Assembly: GCA_963772935.1 (NCBI GenBank)
Contig: CAVYZK010000004.1
Span: 310,001 to 374,000, forward strand
Origin: JANNNF01 sp963772935
Lineage (GTDB): Bacteria > Pseudomonadota > Alphaproteobacteria > Rhodobacterales > Rhodobacteraceae
Direction of reading: 5' to 3'
Length of the DNA: 64,000 nucleotides
The notes beneath the pieces are model-generated. The model was not told the origin of the DNA, did no database searches, and saw only the letters and a list, made by a program, of their open reading frames with translations. The translations under genes and the position numbers were made by a program. Each line of letters begins with the position of its first letter. Position 1 is the stretch's first letter. Positions 8,350 through 17,778 of this stretch are shown piece after piece.

Positions 8350-10656
8350 ATGCCCCCGCTAGATCAATCGACCGTTACCCACACCACGTCCTACACCTCC
8401 GGCCTTTTCGGAGCCGACAGCCCCACATACTGGTCCTATTCCTTCGACGACTGGAATTTTGAAAGCGCCGAGTCGACAGAGTTTTCGTACAGCTATGGCA
8501 ACCAGGAAGATGACTATCTGACCGCCAGCCTTGATTTCGCGGCGTCTTACGACATGGCGTTCGGCATCACCGGCGAAGCGCGGGTTGACCTTGGCAGCAT
8601 CGAAACCGAAATTTCGGCAACGTCCAATTCGGCAGTGATCAACGGTGGCATTTCCACAGCGGACGCCGAAGTTGAAACGTTGGTCACGGTGGCATCGCCC
8701 GATCCGGAACAAACCTACATCGACATTGACCTGATCGCCCGGCTTGATGCGTCAGTCTACGCGAACGCGAACTTCTGGGCCTATGGTATTGGTGAGACGG
8801 ATGTGTCGATCATCGACCAGGAAGTCAGCTTTGACCTTGGCGGTGATCTGATCGACCTTACCCTGCAAGACGTGCTGGATTCGCTGGATGCGCGCAAGCT
8901 GTTTGAAGTCGATCTCGGCTTTGGTGCCCTGCAGTTCGGCTTTCCGGTGTTTGAATATGATGACGCCGTTGTGGATGACAATGGCAACACCGTCATCACC
9001 GGCGCGACTGAAAACTTCCTGAACGTCGAAATTGATCTGGACACCTTCTTGCCGGTGCCCCCATTGGGCTTTGAGCTGGAAGAAAACTTCCTTGAGGTGA
9101 TCTACCTGAATGCCGAGCTTGGCATTTTCGACGCCAAGCTGAACGTCGGTCTGGCGTTTGAGCAAGAGCTTACCTTTACCAACGAAACCTCGGTGACGTT
9201 GGTGTCTGAGGGCGGCGAGACTTTGACCGGTGGCTTGGGCGAGGACTATCTGTTCGAGGAAGGCAAGCAAGAGGGCGAGGGTTCGTTCAGCGTCACGGCA
9301 ACCTATGACGTTGACACGATGGTCAATCTGGTCACTTCGCTGGTGACCAGCGCAGTTGTGGACTGGAAGCTGTTCTATGCCGAATTCAGTCTGATCGTCG
9401 ACATTCCGCTGGTCTATGACAACTTTGATGATCCCATCGAGTTTGCATTTACGCTTGCCGAAGGCTCGATCGACCTTGGCCTCGATTTCTCATTCGAAAT
9501 TGCCGAAACGTCATGGACCATCGACGGCGACAGCTGGACCGAGGTTTACACCGTCAACTACGAAAACGACGTGACAGTGGCCTCTGGCCGGGACTTCACC
9601 TTGACCACGCATCAGGAAATCGGGCGTGGCAATGGCCGGGCAAATGTGATCACCGGCAGCGTTGCTGACAACCTGATCCTTGGGTCGGCCGGCAATGACA
9701 GTCTGTCAGGCGAGGATGGCAGCGACCGTCTGCGAGGCGACGCGGGCTTCGACACCCTGAATGGTGGCGACGGGTCGGACTACGCGCTGTTCAACACATC
9801 GCGTGAGGGGCTGGTGGTCGATCTGTCGGATGCATCCAACAACACCGGGCAGGCAGCGACCGATACCTTGGTATCGATTGAAAACATCATCGGGTCGGCC
9901 TTCGATGACGTGCTGACCGGCGATGATGGCGACAACATTCTGCTGGGCCGGGGGGGTGTCAACACGCTGGAAGGTGGTCTTGGCAATGACACTTACGACT
10001 GGGATTATGATTATACCCGTGGCACAGGTGACACACTGGTCGAGCAGGCAGACGGTGGCATCGACACGGTGATCATGAACGAAGTCTATGCGCAGGAACT
10101 GTGGGACAACTTTGAAAACATCAAGGTTGCCGCTGACTATAACCTTTCCTTCAGTTTCCTCGGCAACTCTGTCGGCAACGTCATGACCGGCAACCAGAAC
10201 AGCAACGTGCTGCACGGCCGCGGCGGAGACGACACGTTGCGCGGTCTTGGCGGCAACGACAACCTGTATGGCGATGACGGCAATGATCAGCTGCGCGGCG
10301 GTGACGGCAACGACTACATGATCAGCGGTACCGGCGCGGATACGCTGTATGGCGGCGATGGCAGCGATGGCTTCGCGTTCTTCGCGTTCGACTCGGACAC
10401 CGAGGTGGTGGACGTCATCATGGACTTTGATCGCAGCCAGAGCGACAGGATCACGCTGAACATCAACAGCTACAATTACTTCTCTGGGTTCAATGATAAC
10501 TTCTCTGGTTCGGCGGGCGACCTGATCGTGGTCCTTGACGGAGGCAATTCATACCTGCGCGGTGACGCGAACGGCGACAATATTGCAGATCTGAACGTGC
10601 TGGTCCTGAACAACTACGTCAATTTCGCTGACTTGTCGTTCTCGTCGATCCTGTAA
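8350..10656 (+). CDS. RTX (hemolysin-type calcium-binding) secreted protein
   Basis: Acidic protein of 768 residues. The first 430 or so residues form a strand-rich, Asp/Glu/Thr-rich region with no motif I recognise. From about residue 440 there are glycine/aspartate nonapeptides of the GGxGxDxLx type (GEDGSDRLRGDAG, then GRGGDDTLRGLGGNDNLYG), in two blocks separated by about 120 residues. These bind calcium outside the cell. There is no N-terminal signal peptide, and the C-terminus ends with hydrophobic residues (FSSIL), as expected for type I secretion. No ABC exporter or membrane-fusion gene is in the window. The start at 8350 is chosen because the upstream extension to 8005 looks non-coding. 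The function of the N-terminal domain is unknown. Confidence 0.85.
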   Translation: MPPLDQSTVTHTTSYTSGLFGADSPTYWSYSFDDWNFESAESTEFSYSYGNQEDDYLTASLDFAASYDMAFGITGEARVDLGSIETEISATSNSAVINGGISTADAEVETLVTVASPDPEQTYIDIDLIARLDASVYANANFWAYGIGETDVSIIDQEVSFDLGGDLIDLTLQDVLDSLDARKLFEVDLGFGALQFGFPVFEYDDAVVDDNGNTVITGATENFLNVEIDLDTFLPVPPLGFELEENFLEVIYLNAELGIFDAKLNVGLAFEQELTFTNETSVTLVSEGGETLTGGLGEDYLFEEGKQEGEGSFSVTATYDVDTMVNLVTSLVTSAVVDWKLFYAEFSLIVDIPLVYDNFDDPIEFAFTLAEGSIDLGLDFSFEIAETSWTIDGDSWTEVYTVNYENDVTVASGRDFTLTTHQEIGRGNGRANVITGSVADNLILGSAGNDSLSGEDGSDRLRGDAGFDTLNGGDGSDYALFNTSREGLVVDLSDASNNTGQAATDTLVSIENIIGSAFDDVLTGDDGDNILLGRGGVNTLEGGLGNDTYDWDYDYTRGTGDTLVEQADGGIDTVIMNEVYAQELWDNFENIKVAADYNLSFSFLGNSVGNVMTGNQNSNVLHGRGGDDTLRGLGGNDNLYGDDGNDQLRGGDGNDYMISGTGADTLYGGDGSDGFAFFAFDSDTEVVDVIMDFDRSQSDRITLNINSYNYFSGFNDNFSGSAGDLIVVLDGGNSYLRGDANGDNIADLNVLVLNNYVNFADLSFSSIL

Positions 10657-10695
10657 GGCGTCAACACGGTTTTTTTAACGAGTGACCTTATCAAG

Positions 10696-10720
10696 CGCGC
10701 CCTCTGGATCAGAGGGCGCG
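10696..10720. terminator. Hairpin terminator of the RTX gene, overlapping the aruI 3' end
   Basis: A perfect 11-bp stem (10696-10706 with 10710-10720) with a 3-base loop, followed on the plus strand by TATTTCT. The last codons and the TGA stop of the convergent TPP-enzyme gene lie inside it, so the hairpin may serve both convergent genes. Confidence 0.75.
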
Positions 10721-12280
10721 TATTTCTATCAGGCGCGGGCCATCGCAGGGCTGGCGCAATGCACGGATCAGCGCAGCCGGGTCTTGTGGCACCGATGCAA
10801 AAGGCAGATCGCAGGCGGCGGCAAAGGGTTCCATCTGCAACGGGCTGGGCGTGCAGCCGACCACTTCGGTATCTGCCCCCACCATCGCCTCGGCGATTTC
10901 GCGAAAGCCTGCGTTGTTCCAGACAAGGAAGGTGATGGGCAGGTTTTCATCGCGTGCGGTGCGCAATTCGCCGGGGCTGAACTGCAATCCACCATCGCCG
11001 ATCAGGCAGACCACGGGCACGCCGGGGGCCGCTACCGCAGCCCCAACCGCCGCCCCCGGACCATAGCCCAAGGCCCCATACCCGGTGGCCGCGTTGAACC
11101 AGCCATCGGGGCGGTCGTGATCATGGTACAGGTTTCCGGCGTAGATCGGCTGGGTGCTGTCACCCACCACAATCGCGCCGGGCATCGCGGTTTGCAGCGC
11201 CATCAGCATCGCCATCTGGCCCGCCATGTTGGGGTGCAGGCCTTCGGTTTCCGTGTGTGCCGCATCGCGGGCAGCCTGCGCGCGGGCGGCTCCATCGGTC
11301 TGGCGCGGGGGCAGTTGGGGCAGCAGCGAAGCGATGAACGCCCCCGCATCCGCCTGAACGGTCAGCGCTGCCGGGTGGCGGGCCAATTGGTCGGCGCAGA
11401 CATCAACCCGGATCATCGCTGACAGGTCGGGCAATCCGCCGCGCACATACATGTCGTAGTCCGTCGGGCCAAACTCGGTGCCAAGCGCCAGCACCTGATC
11501 CGCCCCCGTAATCAGCGCGCGGGTGGCATCCAGACTGGGCGAGGCGGGCACCACCAGCGGATGGCCATGTAGCGCCCCCCTTGCGTTGACGGTCTGGATC
11601 ACTGGCGCGTCCAATACCTCGGCCAGCCGTTGCAGCAGCGCCGACTGCCCGCGTGTGCCACCACCGGCAAGGATCACCACGCGGGACGCGGCGTTCAGCA
11701 GGGCGGCGGCCTTGGTGATCGCCGCAGCCTCGGGGGCAGGGCGGGTGGCCGGGACGGGCGGCGGCAGGGGGGCACAGTCCAGCCCCATCACGTCGGTCGG
11801 CACCTCGATATGCACCGGTCCCGGTCGCCCGGTCGCCATCGCGGCAAAGGCGCGGTCCAGCGTGGGGCCAAGATCGGACGGGTCCGTGACCTGCCATGTC
11901 GGGCACAGGGCGCGCACCATCGCCGCCTGATCGGGCAATTCGTGCAGCAACCCCAGACCCTTGCCCAAAGATGCCCGCCTGTTCACGCCTGATATCACCA
12001 GCATCGGCACCGAATCCGCCTTCGCCTGCGCCATCGCGGTCAAGGTGTTGGTCAGCCCCGGCCCGGTGATCACAAAAGCCACGCCCGGTTTGCCCGCCAC
12101 CCTTGCATAACCATCGGCCATAAATCCCGCGCCCTGTTCATGGCGGGGTGTCACGTGGCGCAAGGCCCCGCCAGCAAGGCCACGGTACAGTTCAATCGTA
12201 TGCACGCCGGGGATGCCGAAAACGACCTCCACCCCGCGCGCCACCAGCCCCTCGACCAACCGTTCCCCAACCGTTGTCAT
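10709..12280 (-). CDS. aruI: Thiamine-diphosphate enzyme, 5-guanidino-2-oxopentanoate decarboxylase-like (AruI)
   Basis: TPP-dependent 2-oxoacid decarboxylase family protein of 523 residues with the three usual domains. The N-terminal domain has the catalytic glutamate (TPRHEQGAGFMADGYAR). The C-terminal domain has the TPP-binding GDGGLQFSPGEL and the following NN of the GDG...NN motif (LVWNNAGF). By family and neighbour it resembles AruI, which decarboxylates 2-ketoarginine to 4-guanidinobutyraldehyde. The aminotransferase ends 3 bases upstream, and the pair matches the aruH-aruI order of the arginine transaminase route. An acetolactate synthase is the main alternative, but no regulatory subunit is nearby. 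Confidence 0.75.
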   Translation of the reverse strand: MTTVGERLVEGLVARGVEVVFGIPGVHTIELYRGLAGGALRHVTPRHEQGAGFMADGYARVAGKPGVAFVITGPGLTNTLTAMAQAKADSVPMLVISGVNRRASLGKGLGLLHELPDQAAMVRALCPTWQVTDPSDLGPTLDRAFAAMATGRPGPVHIEVPTDVMGLDCAPLPPPVPATRPAPEAAAITKAAALLNAASRVVILAGGGTRGQSALLQRLAEVLDAPVIQTVNARGALHGHPLVVPASPSLDATRALITGADQVLALGTEFGPTDYDMYVRGGLPDLSAMIRVDVCADQLARHPAALTVQADAGAFIASLLPQLPPRQTDGAARAQAARDAAHTETEGLHPNMAGQMAMLMALQTAMPGAIVVGDSTQPIYAGNLYHDHDRPDGWFNAATGYGALGYGPGAAVGAAVAAPGVPVVCLIGDGGLQFSPGELRTARDENLPITFLVWNNAGFREIAEAMVGADTEVVGCTPSPLQMEPFAAACDLPFASVPQDPAALIRALRQPCDGPRLIEIRAL

Positions 12281-12283
12281 CGT

Positions 12284-13462
12284 TCATCCCCCTACAGTTG
12301 CGGCATGGGCCGCGATCCGGGCGCACGCCTCGGCCACCAGGTCATCGGGTTGCGTCAGGCTGAGCCGCAGCCACCCCGCCAGCCCCGCCCCGAAACTTTC
12401 GCCCGGCATCACCGCCACGCCTTGGGCATCCAGCAGTCCATTGGCGAAATCCACGCCCGACAGCCCAGTCGCGCGCACATCGACCAGCCCGAACATGCCC
12501 GCCTGCGGTTGGTTCACCCGCAGCCCAGACACCCCGTCCATCAACTGATGCAGCATGGCCGCCCGGGCGGAAAACCGCGAGACCATGCCGGGAGCGACGG
12601 CGGACGGAGTGGATACCGCCAGCGTGGTCATGTCGGCGATGAACGGCTGATTGCCGAACAGCATGGTTTCCGACAGGGGCAACAGCCGTTGGATAAATTC
12701 CGCAGGCCCCACGCACCACCCCGACCGGAACCCCGGTGCCGCGTGGGATTTGGAGATGGACGAGGCCACAATCACCCGGTCCGCCAACGCGGGATCCGAC
12801 AGGGGCGAGGCGAAGCCGACCCCCGGAAACACCAGATCCTCATACACCTCATCCGCCACGATCCACAGATCGTGCTGCACGGCCAATGCGCCCAAAGCCG
12901 CCAGATCGGCGGCGGTCAGCACCGCCCCGGTGGGGTTGTGGGGTGAATTCAGGAACAGCACGCGGGTGCGGGGCGTGATCTTTGCCGCAACATCGGCGGC
13001 CTGCATGCGAAACCCGTGTTCCGGGCGCAAGGGCACCGGCACCATGCTGGCCCCGGTCGCCACGATCACGCCTTCATAGGTTGCATACATCGGGTCGCCC
13101 ACCAGCACCTCATCCCCCGCCTGCACCAGTGCCATCATCAGCGCGTAAAGCGTGGTCTGGGTGCCCGGAAAGCACATGATCTGATCGGTGTCGATCTGCC
13201 GCCCCCGGCGCGCGGTATAACGCGCGGCAAGTGCCACCAGCAGCCCCGGTTCGCCCTGCCCGTTGCTGTAACCGGTGCGCCCCTGCCGCATCGCGGCGCA
13301 GGCGGCATCCATCAGCGCAGGGGGCGTGGCCACGTCAGGCTCGCCAATCGTCAGTTCGATCACCTCGCGGCCTGCGGATTTCATCGCACGGGCGCGGGCA
13401 TGGATTTCCCACTTGGCCCCGCCCAGATCGGCAAGGCGGGTGGTCAGGCTGGCATAGGTCAT
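12284..13462 (-). CDS. aruH: Class I/II aminotransferase, arginine:pyruvate transaminase-like (AruH)
   Basis: PLP aminotransferase of 392 residues, fold type I. The PLP lysine lies in ASSISKSHAAPGFRSGW, the substrate-binding NSPHNPTGAV block is intact, and VADEVYEDL carries the cofactor aspartate and tyrosine. It resembles AruH, which moves the arginine amino group to pyruvate and gives 2-ketoarginine and alanine. It overlaps the upstream TetR gene by ATGA (13459-13462) and is followed 3 bases later by aruI. Specificity is inferred from this pairing; a different amino acid cannot be excluded. Confidence 0.75.
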   Translation of the reverse strand: MTYASLTTRLADLGGAKWEIHARARAMKSAGREVIELTIGEPDVATPPALMDAACAAMRQGRTGYSNGQGEPGLLVALAARYTARRGRQIDTDQIMCFPGTQTTLYALMMALVQAGDEVLVGDPMYATYEGVIVATGASMVPVPLRPEHGFRMQAADVAAKITPRTRVLFLNSPHNPTGAVLTAADLAALGALAVQHDLWIVADEVYEDLVFPGVGFASPLSDPALADRVIVASSISKSHAAPGFRSGWCVGPAEFIQRLLPLSETMLFGNQPFIADMTTLAVSTPSAVAPGMVSRFSARAAMLHQLMDGVSGLRVNQPQAGMFGLVDVRATGLSGVDFANGLLDAQGVAVMPGESFGAGLAGWLRLSLTQPDDLVAEACARIAAHAATVGG

Positions 13463-14163
13463 TCACGGGGCTCTTCAGGTGGTACGGACATATCCGCATC
13501 AGGTTTCGGGGCGGATTGTGTCGGGTTCAAAGCTTGTGTCGCATGCGCCAGCAGGTTGATGCCAAGCAGGGCACCCACCGACCGCAGGCCGATACGGGGC
13601 AGCTCATCCGGTCCAAAGGCGTGGGGGATCACCGACCCCTCCAGCCACAAACCGTCGATGACCGCGTTGCAGGCAATGGCATCTGTGCGCAGTTGCGCCG
13701 ACAAGGCGGGCCGGTCCAGTGCTGCGATCAGCCCTTGCAATATGTTTCGATAGCCCAGATAGCCCGCTTCATGGGCCTCCAGCAGGGCCTCGTCCTGTTG
13801 AACGGCATGCAGAAACCCGGCCCACAGCCCAACCCGGTCGCCTGCCATCACGGGCGGGCGCAAGGACGCGGCCACAAACACCGCCAGCCGCAGTTCGGGG
13901 TCTGGCCCCACGGTTTCCAGCACGGCGGAATTGGCATCGGTCATGCCATCCATCAGGGCAAGATAGGCCGCGCGGGTCAGATCATCCTTGGTCTGGAAGT
14001 AATGCCGGATCAGCCCAGCGGTCACCCCCGCCCGCGCCGCAATCGCCCGCACGGTCGCCGCCTGTGGCCCGCCCGTCGCCACCAGCGACTGCGCAGCCGC
14101 AATCAGCGCCTCACGACGCTTTTCTTCAGGCTCGCGCCGGAAAGAGCGGCGTTCGTCAGGCAT
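13459..14163 (-). CDS. TetR/AcrR-family regulator (BetI-like)
   Basis: TetR-type regulator of 234 residues. The helix-turn-helix (TVRAIAARAGVTAGLIRHYFQTKDDL) lies near residues 35-65, and the C-terminal ligand domain looks BetI-like. Two ATG codons are possible, at 14163 and 14178; the shorter is preferred because it starts at the conserved PDERR region. It is the first gene of an operon with aruH and aruI and overlaps aruH by four bases, so it probably controls this arginine catabolic unit and its own expression. Confidence 0.85.
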   Translation of the reverse strand: MPDERRSFRREPEEKRREALIAAAQSLVATGGPQAATVRAIAARAGVTAGLIRHYFQTKDDLTRAAYLALMDGMTDANSAVLETVGPDPELRLAVFVAASLRPPVMAGDRVGLWAGFLHAVQQDEALLEAHEAGYLGYRNILQGLIAALDRPALSAQLRTDAIACNAVIDGLWLEGSVIPHAFGPDELPRIGLRSVGALLGINLLAHATQALNPTQSAPKPDADMSVPPEEPRE

Positions 14164-14244
14164 AGGCAGGCTCCGCATTTATACAGTTGCATAATTGGGC
14201 GGATGAAACCCCATCAGCAACACATAATGCGGCAATTTTATGTC

Positions 14245-15129
14245 TCAATCAGACCACACATCTTTGTGGATGATGACATCTGCTTGCGGATAGGCCGCAA
14301 GAATGGCGCGGCGCAGGCTCGCGCCAATGTCATGGGCGGTGCGCAAGGGCTGATCGCCATCCAGTTCTATGTGGATATGCACAAAAATGCGACTGCCGGC
14401 CGTGCGGGTTTTCAGGTCGTGAAAGCCGCGCACCCCGGGCCAGTTGCGGGCGATATCGGCGATGCCGTCAATCACCGCAGGATCGGCGCGGCGGTCCATC
14501 AGCGCGTCAAACGCGCCCTTGCCAATGCGCAGCGCGCCCAAGGCCAGCATCAGCGCAGCCCCCAAAGCCACCACCCCGTCGATCGACGCCAGCCCATATT
14601 GCTGCGCCGCCCACAGCGACAGGATCGCCCCGATGTTGGGCAAAAGGTCGCCCAGATAATGCAGCCGGTCCGCCGCCACCACGCGGCTGCCGGTGCGCTT
14701 GGCGACCCGGCCTTGCCAGAGCACCAGCCCCAGCGTCAGCAGGATCGACACCCCCATCACCACCATGCCCCGGGTTTCCCCCATGATGGTCGCAGGCACC
14801 GGGGCCAGCAGGCGCAGCACCGCCGCCGTGGCAATCACCCCCGCCGATACCAGAATGAACAGGGCCTGCCCCAAGGCCGCCAGATCCTCGGCCGAGGTAT
14901 GGCCAAAGGCGTGATCCTCATCAGCAGGCCGGGCGGCGTACCAGATCGCCGCCATCGCCCCCAGCGACACCATCAGGTCCATCGCACTGTCCGCCAGTGA
15001 GGCCGCGACCGACAACGCCCCCGTCTCGCCCAAGGCCCACAGCTTCAGCGCCACCAGCACAGCCGCCACCCCGACCGACGCAAATGCCGCCGTCAGGTTC
15101 ATGCGGTTGCTGTTTGCCTGATCCGACAT
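14245..15129 (-). CDS. Cation diffusion facilitator (CDF) metal transporter
   Basis: CDF-family divalent-cation/proton antiporter of 294 residues, inner membrane. There are about five or six hydrophobic segments. The metal-site acidic and histidine pairs are visible in ASLADSAMDL (helix 2) and RLHYLGDLLPN (helix 5), and HAFGHTSAEDL lies between helices 2 and 3. A C-terminal cytoplasmic domain contains the strand FVHIHIELDG. It is probably a zinc or iron exporter of the FieF/ZitB kind. The start at 15129 (MSDQAN) is preferred over 15159. Confidence 0.88.
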   Translation of the reverse strand: MSDQANSNRMNLTAAFASVGVAAVLVALKLWALGETGALSVAASLADSAMDLMVSLGAMAAIWYAARPADEDHAFGHTSAEDLAALGQALFILVSAGVIATAAVLRLLAPVPATIMGETRGMVVMGVSILLTLGLVLWQGRVAKRTGSRVVAADRLHYLGDLLPNIGAILSLWAAQQYGLASIDGVVALGAALMLALGALRIGKGAFDALMDRRADPAVIDGIADIARNWPGVRGFHDLKTRTAGSRIFVHIHIELDGDQPLRTAHDIGASLRRAILAAYPQADVIIHKDVWSD

Positions 15130-15177
15130 GTGATGGCCCTTCCGTGAGTCGCGGCCCATCGGACCAAGGCCTGCGGC

Positions 15178-15750
15178 TTACTCGATCACTTCGCCCGGCT
15201 CTACCCCCCAAAGGGCGGTTTTGCGGACCCAGCCCTTTTCGCCTTCCAGCACAACGCGGCACCAATCGGGGTCACATTCCAGCACCTTGCCGACCACGCC
15301 ACGCTCGGCCTGCATCACCACATCGGCATCATCCTGCGCGGCAGACCGGAACTCTGCCATATCCTGCGCGACCAGCACCGACCGCACCCCCGACAGCAGC
15401 GAATAATGCACCCAACCGCCGGCACCTTCGGCATCTTCCACCCGGCGCCAGTTGTCAAATTCTGCCGTGATGCGCAGCGGCATGCCCGCGCGGGTGAACA
15501 CCCAGTCGATCCGGTGCGTCAACCCCGGCCCGCGCCGGGCGTTGCCCTCGCCGGTTTTCAGCGACACAAAGCGGGGCAGGGGCAGGTTGGTCACGCAGCC
15601 AATGCCGGGTTTGCAGTCTTTTTCGGGTTTCTTGATCCCTTCGGTGGCAACAGCGGCCTCGGTCGCTTCTTCGGTTGGCACGTCCTGCGCCTGTGCCATG
15701 CCTGCAAAGCCAGCCATCAGAAGAACCGCCAGAAAACCCGTCTTTGCCAT
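15178..15750 (-). CDS. Exported SH3-domain protein
   Basis: Protein of 190 residues with a Sec signal peptide (hydrophobic core LAVLLMAGFAGMAQAQ, cleavage near residue 22). Two bacterial SH3-like segments follow, the first around LPRFVSLKTGEGNARRGPG, the second near the C-terminus and ending CRVVLEGEKGWVRKTALWG. Such proteins bind or tune cell-wall enzymes in the periplasm. The frame stays open upstream for another 680 codons, but that part is antisense to two real genes, so the signal peptide sets the start. Confidence 0.82.
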   Translation of the reverse strand: MAKTGFLAVLLMAGFAGMAQAQDVPTEEATEAAVATEGIKKPEKDCKPGIGCVTNLPLPRFVSLKTGEGNARRGPGLTHRIDWVFTRAGMPLRITAEFDNWRRVEDAEGAGGWVHYSLLSGVRSVLVAQDMAEFRSAAQDDADVVMQAERGVVGKVLECDPDWCRVVLEGEKGWVRKTALWGVEPGEVIE

Positions 15751-15849
15751 CGCTGCCTGCCGATTGATTTGCCGGGGCTTGTGCGTTGCCCCGCTTGCCG
15801 TCACTTTGGCCTCAGGATGCACCATTTTGCAAGTGCAGGGAGGATACTG

Positions 15850-16836
15850 ATGCCCGCAGGACGCCTGAGTGTGGTCGTAACGCGACGCTTGCCCGAAGCG
15901 GTGGAAACCCGGCTGAAAGAGCTGTTCGATGTCGATCTGCGCGACCCCGACACGCCCATGTCGCGCGACGAACTGGCCGCCGCGATGGCGCAGGCCGATG
16001 TGCTGGTGCCCACGATCACCGATCAGATCGACGCAGGCCTGATCGGCCTTGCCGGGCCAAAGCTGCGGCTGATCGCCAATTACGGGGCCGGGGTCGATCA
16101 TATCGACGTGGCCACCGCCCGCAGCCGGGGGATATTGGTGTCGAACACGCCCGGTGTGGTGACCGAAGATACCGCCGACATGGTGATGGCGCTTATTCTG
16201 GGTGTCACGCGCCGCATCCCCGAAGGGCTGGCGATGATGCAGGCGGGCAACTGGCCGGGGTGGTCGCCGATGGCCAATCTGGGGGGCCGGTTGGGCGGGC
16301 GTCGTTTGGGCATTCTGGGCATGGGGCGCATCGGGCAGGCGGTGGCCCGCCGCGCGCGGGCCTTCGGGCTGCAAGTCCACTACCACAACCGCCGCCGCCT
16401 GCGCCCCGAGGTGGAGGCGGAACTGGAGGCGACCTATTGGGAAAGCCTTGATCAGATGGTGGCGCGGATGGACATCATATCCGTCAATTGTCCGCACACG
16501 CCATCGACCTTCCACCTGATGAACGCGCGCAGGTTGAAACTGATGAAACCAAGCGCCGTCATCGTCAACACCTCGCGCGGTGAGGTGATCGACGAGAACG
16601 CCCTGACCCGCGGCTTGCGCAGCGGTGAGATCGCGGGGGCTGGTCTCGATGTTTATGAACACGGGGCCGAGATAAACCCGCGCCTGCGCGAATTGCCCAA
16701 TGTGGTGTTGCTGCCGCATATGGGGTCGGCGACGCTGGAGGGGCGTGTCGAGATGGGTGAAAAGGTGATCATCAACATCAAGACCTTCGCCGACGGGCAC
16801 CGTCCACCCGATCAGGTGGTGCCGGGAATGTTGTAA
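15850..16836 (+). CDS. D-isomer-specific 2-hydroxyacid dehydrogenase
   Basis: NAD(P)-dependent 2-hydroxyacid dehydrogenase of 328 residues. The Rossmann motif is LGILGMGRIGQAVARRA. The catalytic arginine lies in VNTSRGEVID, the glutamate in AGLDVYEHGAEINP, and the histidine in VLLPHMGSAT. Closest by feel to glyoxylate/hydroxypyruvate reductases of the GyaR type. It is divergent from the SH3 gene, with about 100 bases between. A second gene of this wider family, ghrA, lies near 28 kb. Confidence 0.88.
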   Translation: MPAGRLSVVVTRRLPEAVETRLKELFDVDLRDPDTPMSRDELAAAMAQADVLVPTITDQIDAGLIGLAGPKLRLIANYGAGVDHIDVATARSRGILVSNTPGVVTEDTADMVMALILGVTRRIPEGLAMMQAGNWPGWSPMANLGGRLGGRRLGILGMGRIGQAVARRARAFGLQVHYHNRRRLRPEVEAELEATYWESLDQMVARMDIISVNCPHTPSTFHLMNARRLKLMKPSAVIVNTSRGEVIDENALTRGLRSGEIAGAGLDVYEHGAEINPRLRELPNVVLLPHMGSATLEGRVEMGEKVIINIKTFADGHRPPDQVVPGML

Positions 16837-16917
16837 CCCGCCCCCGAATTGCCGCCATTCTTCCGCAGCCCTGCCGTCATCCTGTGGCCCTGTGGCCGCT
16901 GACAAAAGGGGAATGGC

Positions 16918-17778
16918 ATGGGCAGCGGTATCGGCAAGATTTTGGCGGGCATCTTCGGGATTATCCTGCTGGGGGCCGTCGTTGCGATGGATTTCTACAG
17001 TTTCGCCCGCAAGGCCGACGGCGACGCCAGCCCGGCGGCCTATGTTGCGGGCCTGACCGCGCGTGTCATGCCCTTGTTTGACAGCGCCCCCCCGGTGTCC
17101 ATCGCCGATCATCTTGCCCCCGCCCCCCAAGGCTGGGACCGCCACCCCTTGGTGCAGCCGGATGCCGAGGCGATCACCGGGCTTGCCTATGACAAAGACG
17201 CGGAAAACCCGGATCTGACCCATGATGTGGTCAAACGTCTGTTGCTGGGCCGCTACGATGAACGGCGTATTTCGGAAAGCTATGTTTCGGGTGCCACCGT
17301 CGTCGCGGTCCGGGTTGAGGTGATCGCCGCCAATCGCCAGCCCAGCCCCAGTGCCAAGCTGAAACGCCGCGCCGAGGCAAAACTGCGCGACAGCCTGCTT
17401 TTGTCGGCCCCGTATCTGGAGGTTGGCGCGTTGACGTTTTACCCGTTGAAGCAGGTCACGCTGGACAAGGCCACGGGTGCCACGACCCCGGTGGAATACC
17501 GCCGCTTCTGGGCTGCCGCCAATGACCGGCTGGAGGTTGAGATCATGACCAACGCCAGCGATGAACAATTGCTGCCGATCTTGCTGGGCATGGACACGCA
17601 GGCGCTGATCGCCATGACCGAAGCACCCGAAGGGAACGATGTGATCGTCGCCGACGCGGCGGTGGTGCCTGCCGCCGAAGCCGCCCCCCCCGTCACCGAG
17701 ATCGGCGCAGGCGAGGGCACGGTCGAAAGCTCGGCTGGCGGCTGCGTGCGCCGGGCGGGCAAGCTGACCTGCAAGTAA
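16918..17778 (+). CDS. Membrane-anchored protein of unknown function
   Basis: Protein of 286 residues. The first 25 form one membrane helix (ILAGIFGIILLGAVVAM). The rest is predicted to be outside the cytoplasm and ends in an Ala/Glu/Pro-rich tail with two cysteines near the C-terminus (GGCVRRAGKLTCK). I recognise no catalytic motif. It sits between the hydroxyacid dehydrogenase and a TerC gene on the same strand, about 80 bases from each. Confidence 0.72.
   Translation: MGSGIGKILAGIFGIILLGAVVAMDFYSFARKADGDASPAAYVAGLTARVMPLFDSAPPVSIADHLAPAPQGWDRHPLVQPDAEAITGLAYDKDAENPDLTHDVVKRLLLGRYDERRISESYVSGATVVAVRVEVIAANRQPSPSAKLKRRAEAKLRDSLLLSAPYLEVGALTFYPLKQVTLDKATGATTPVEYRRFWAAANDRLEVEIMTNASDEQLLPILLGMDTQALIAMTEAPEGNDVIVADAAVVPAAEAAPPVTEIGAGEGTVESSAGGCVRRAGKLTCK

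Noticed and set aside
13231..15000. A plus-strand frame of 589 codons
   Set aside because: His/Arg/Gln-rich translation, antisense to the AruH start, TetR and CDF genes; no domain is recognisable.
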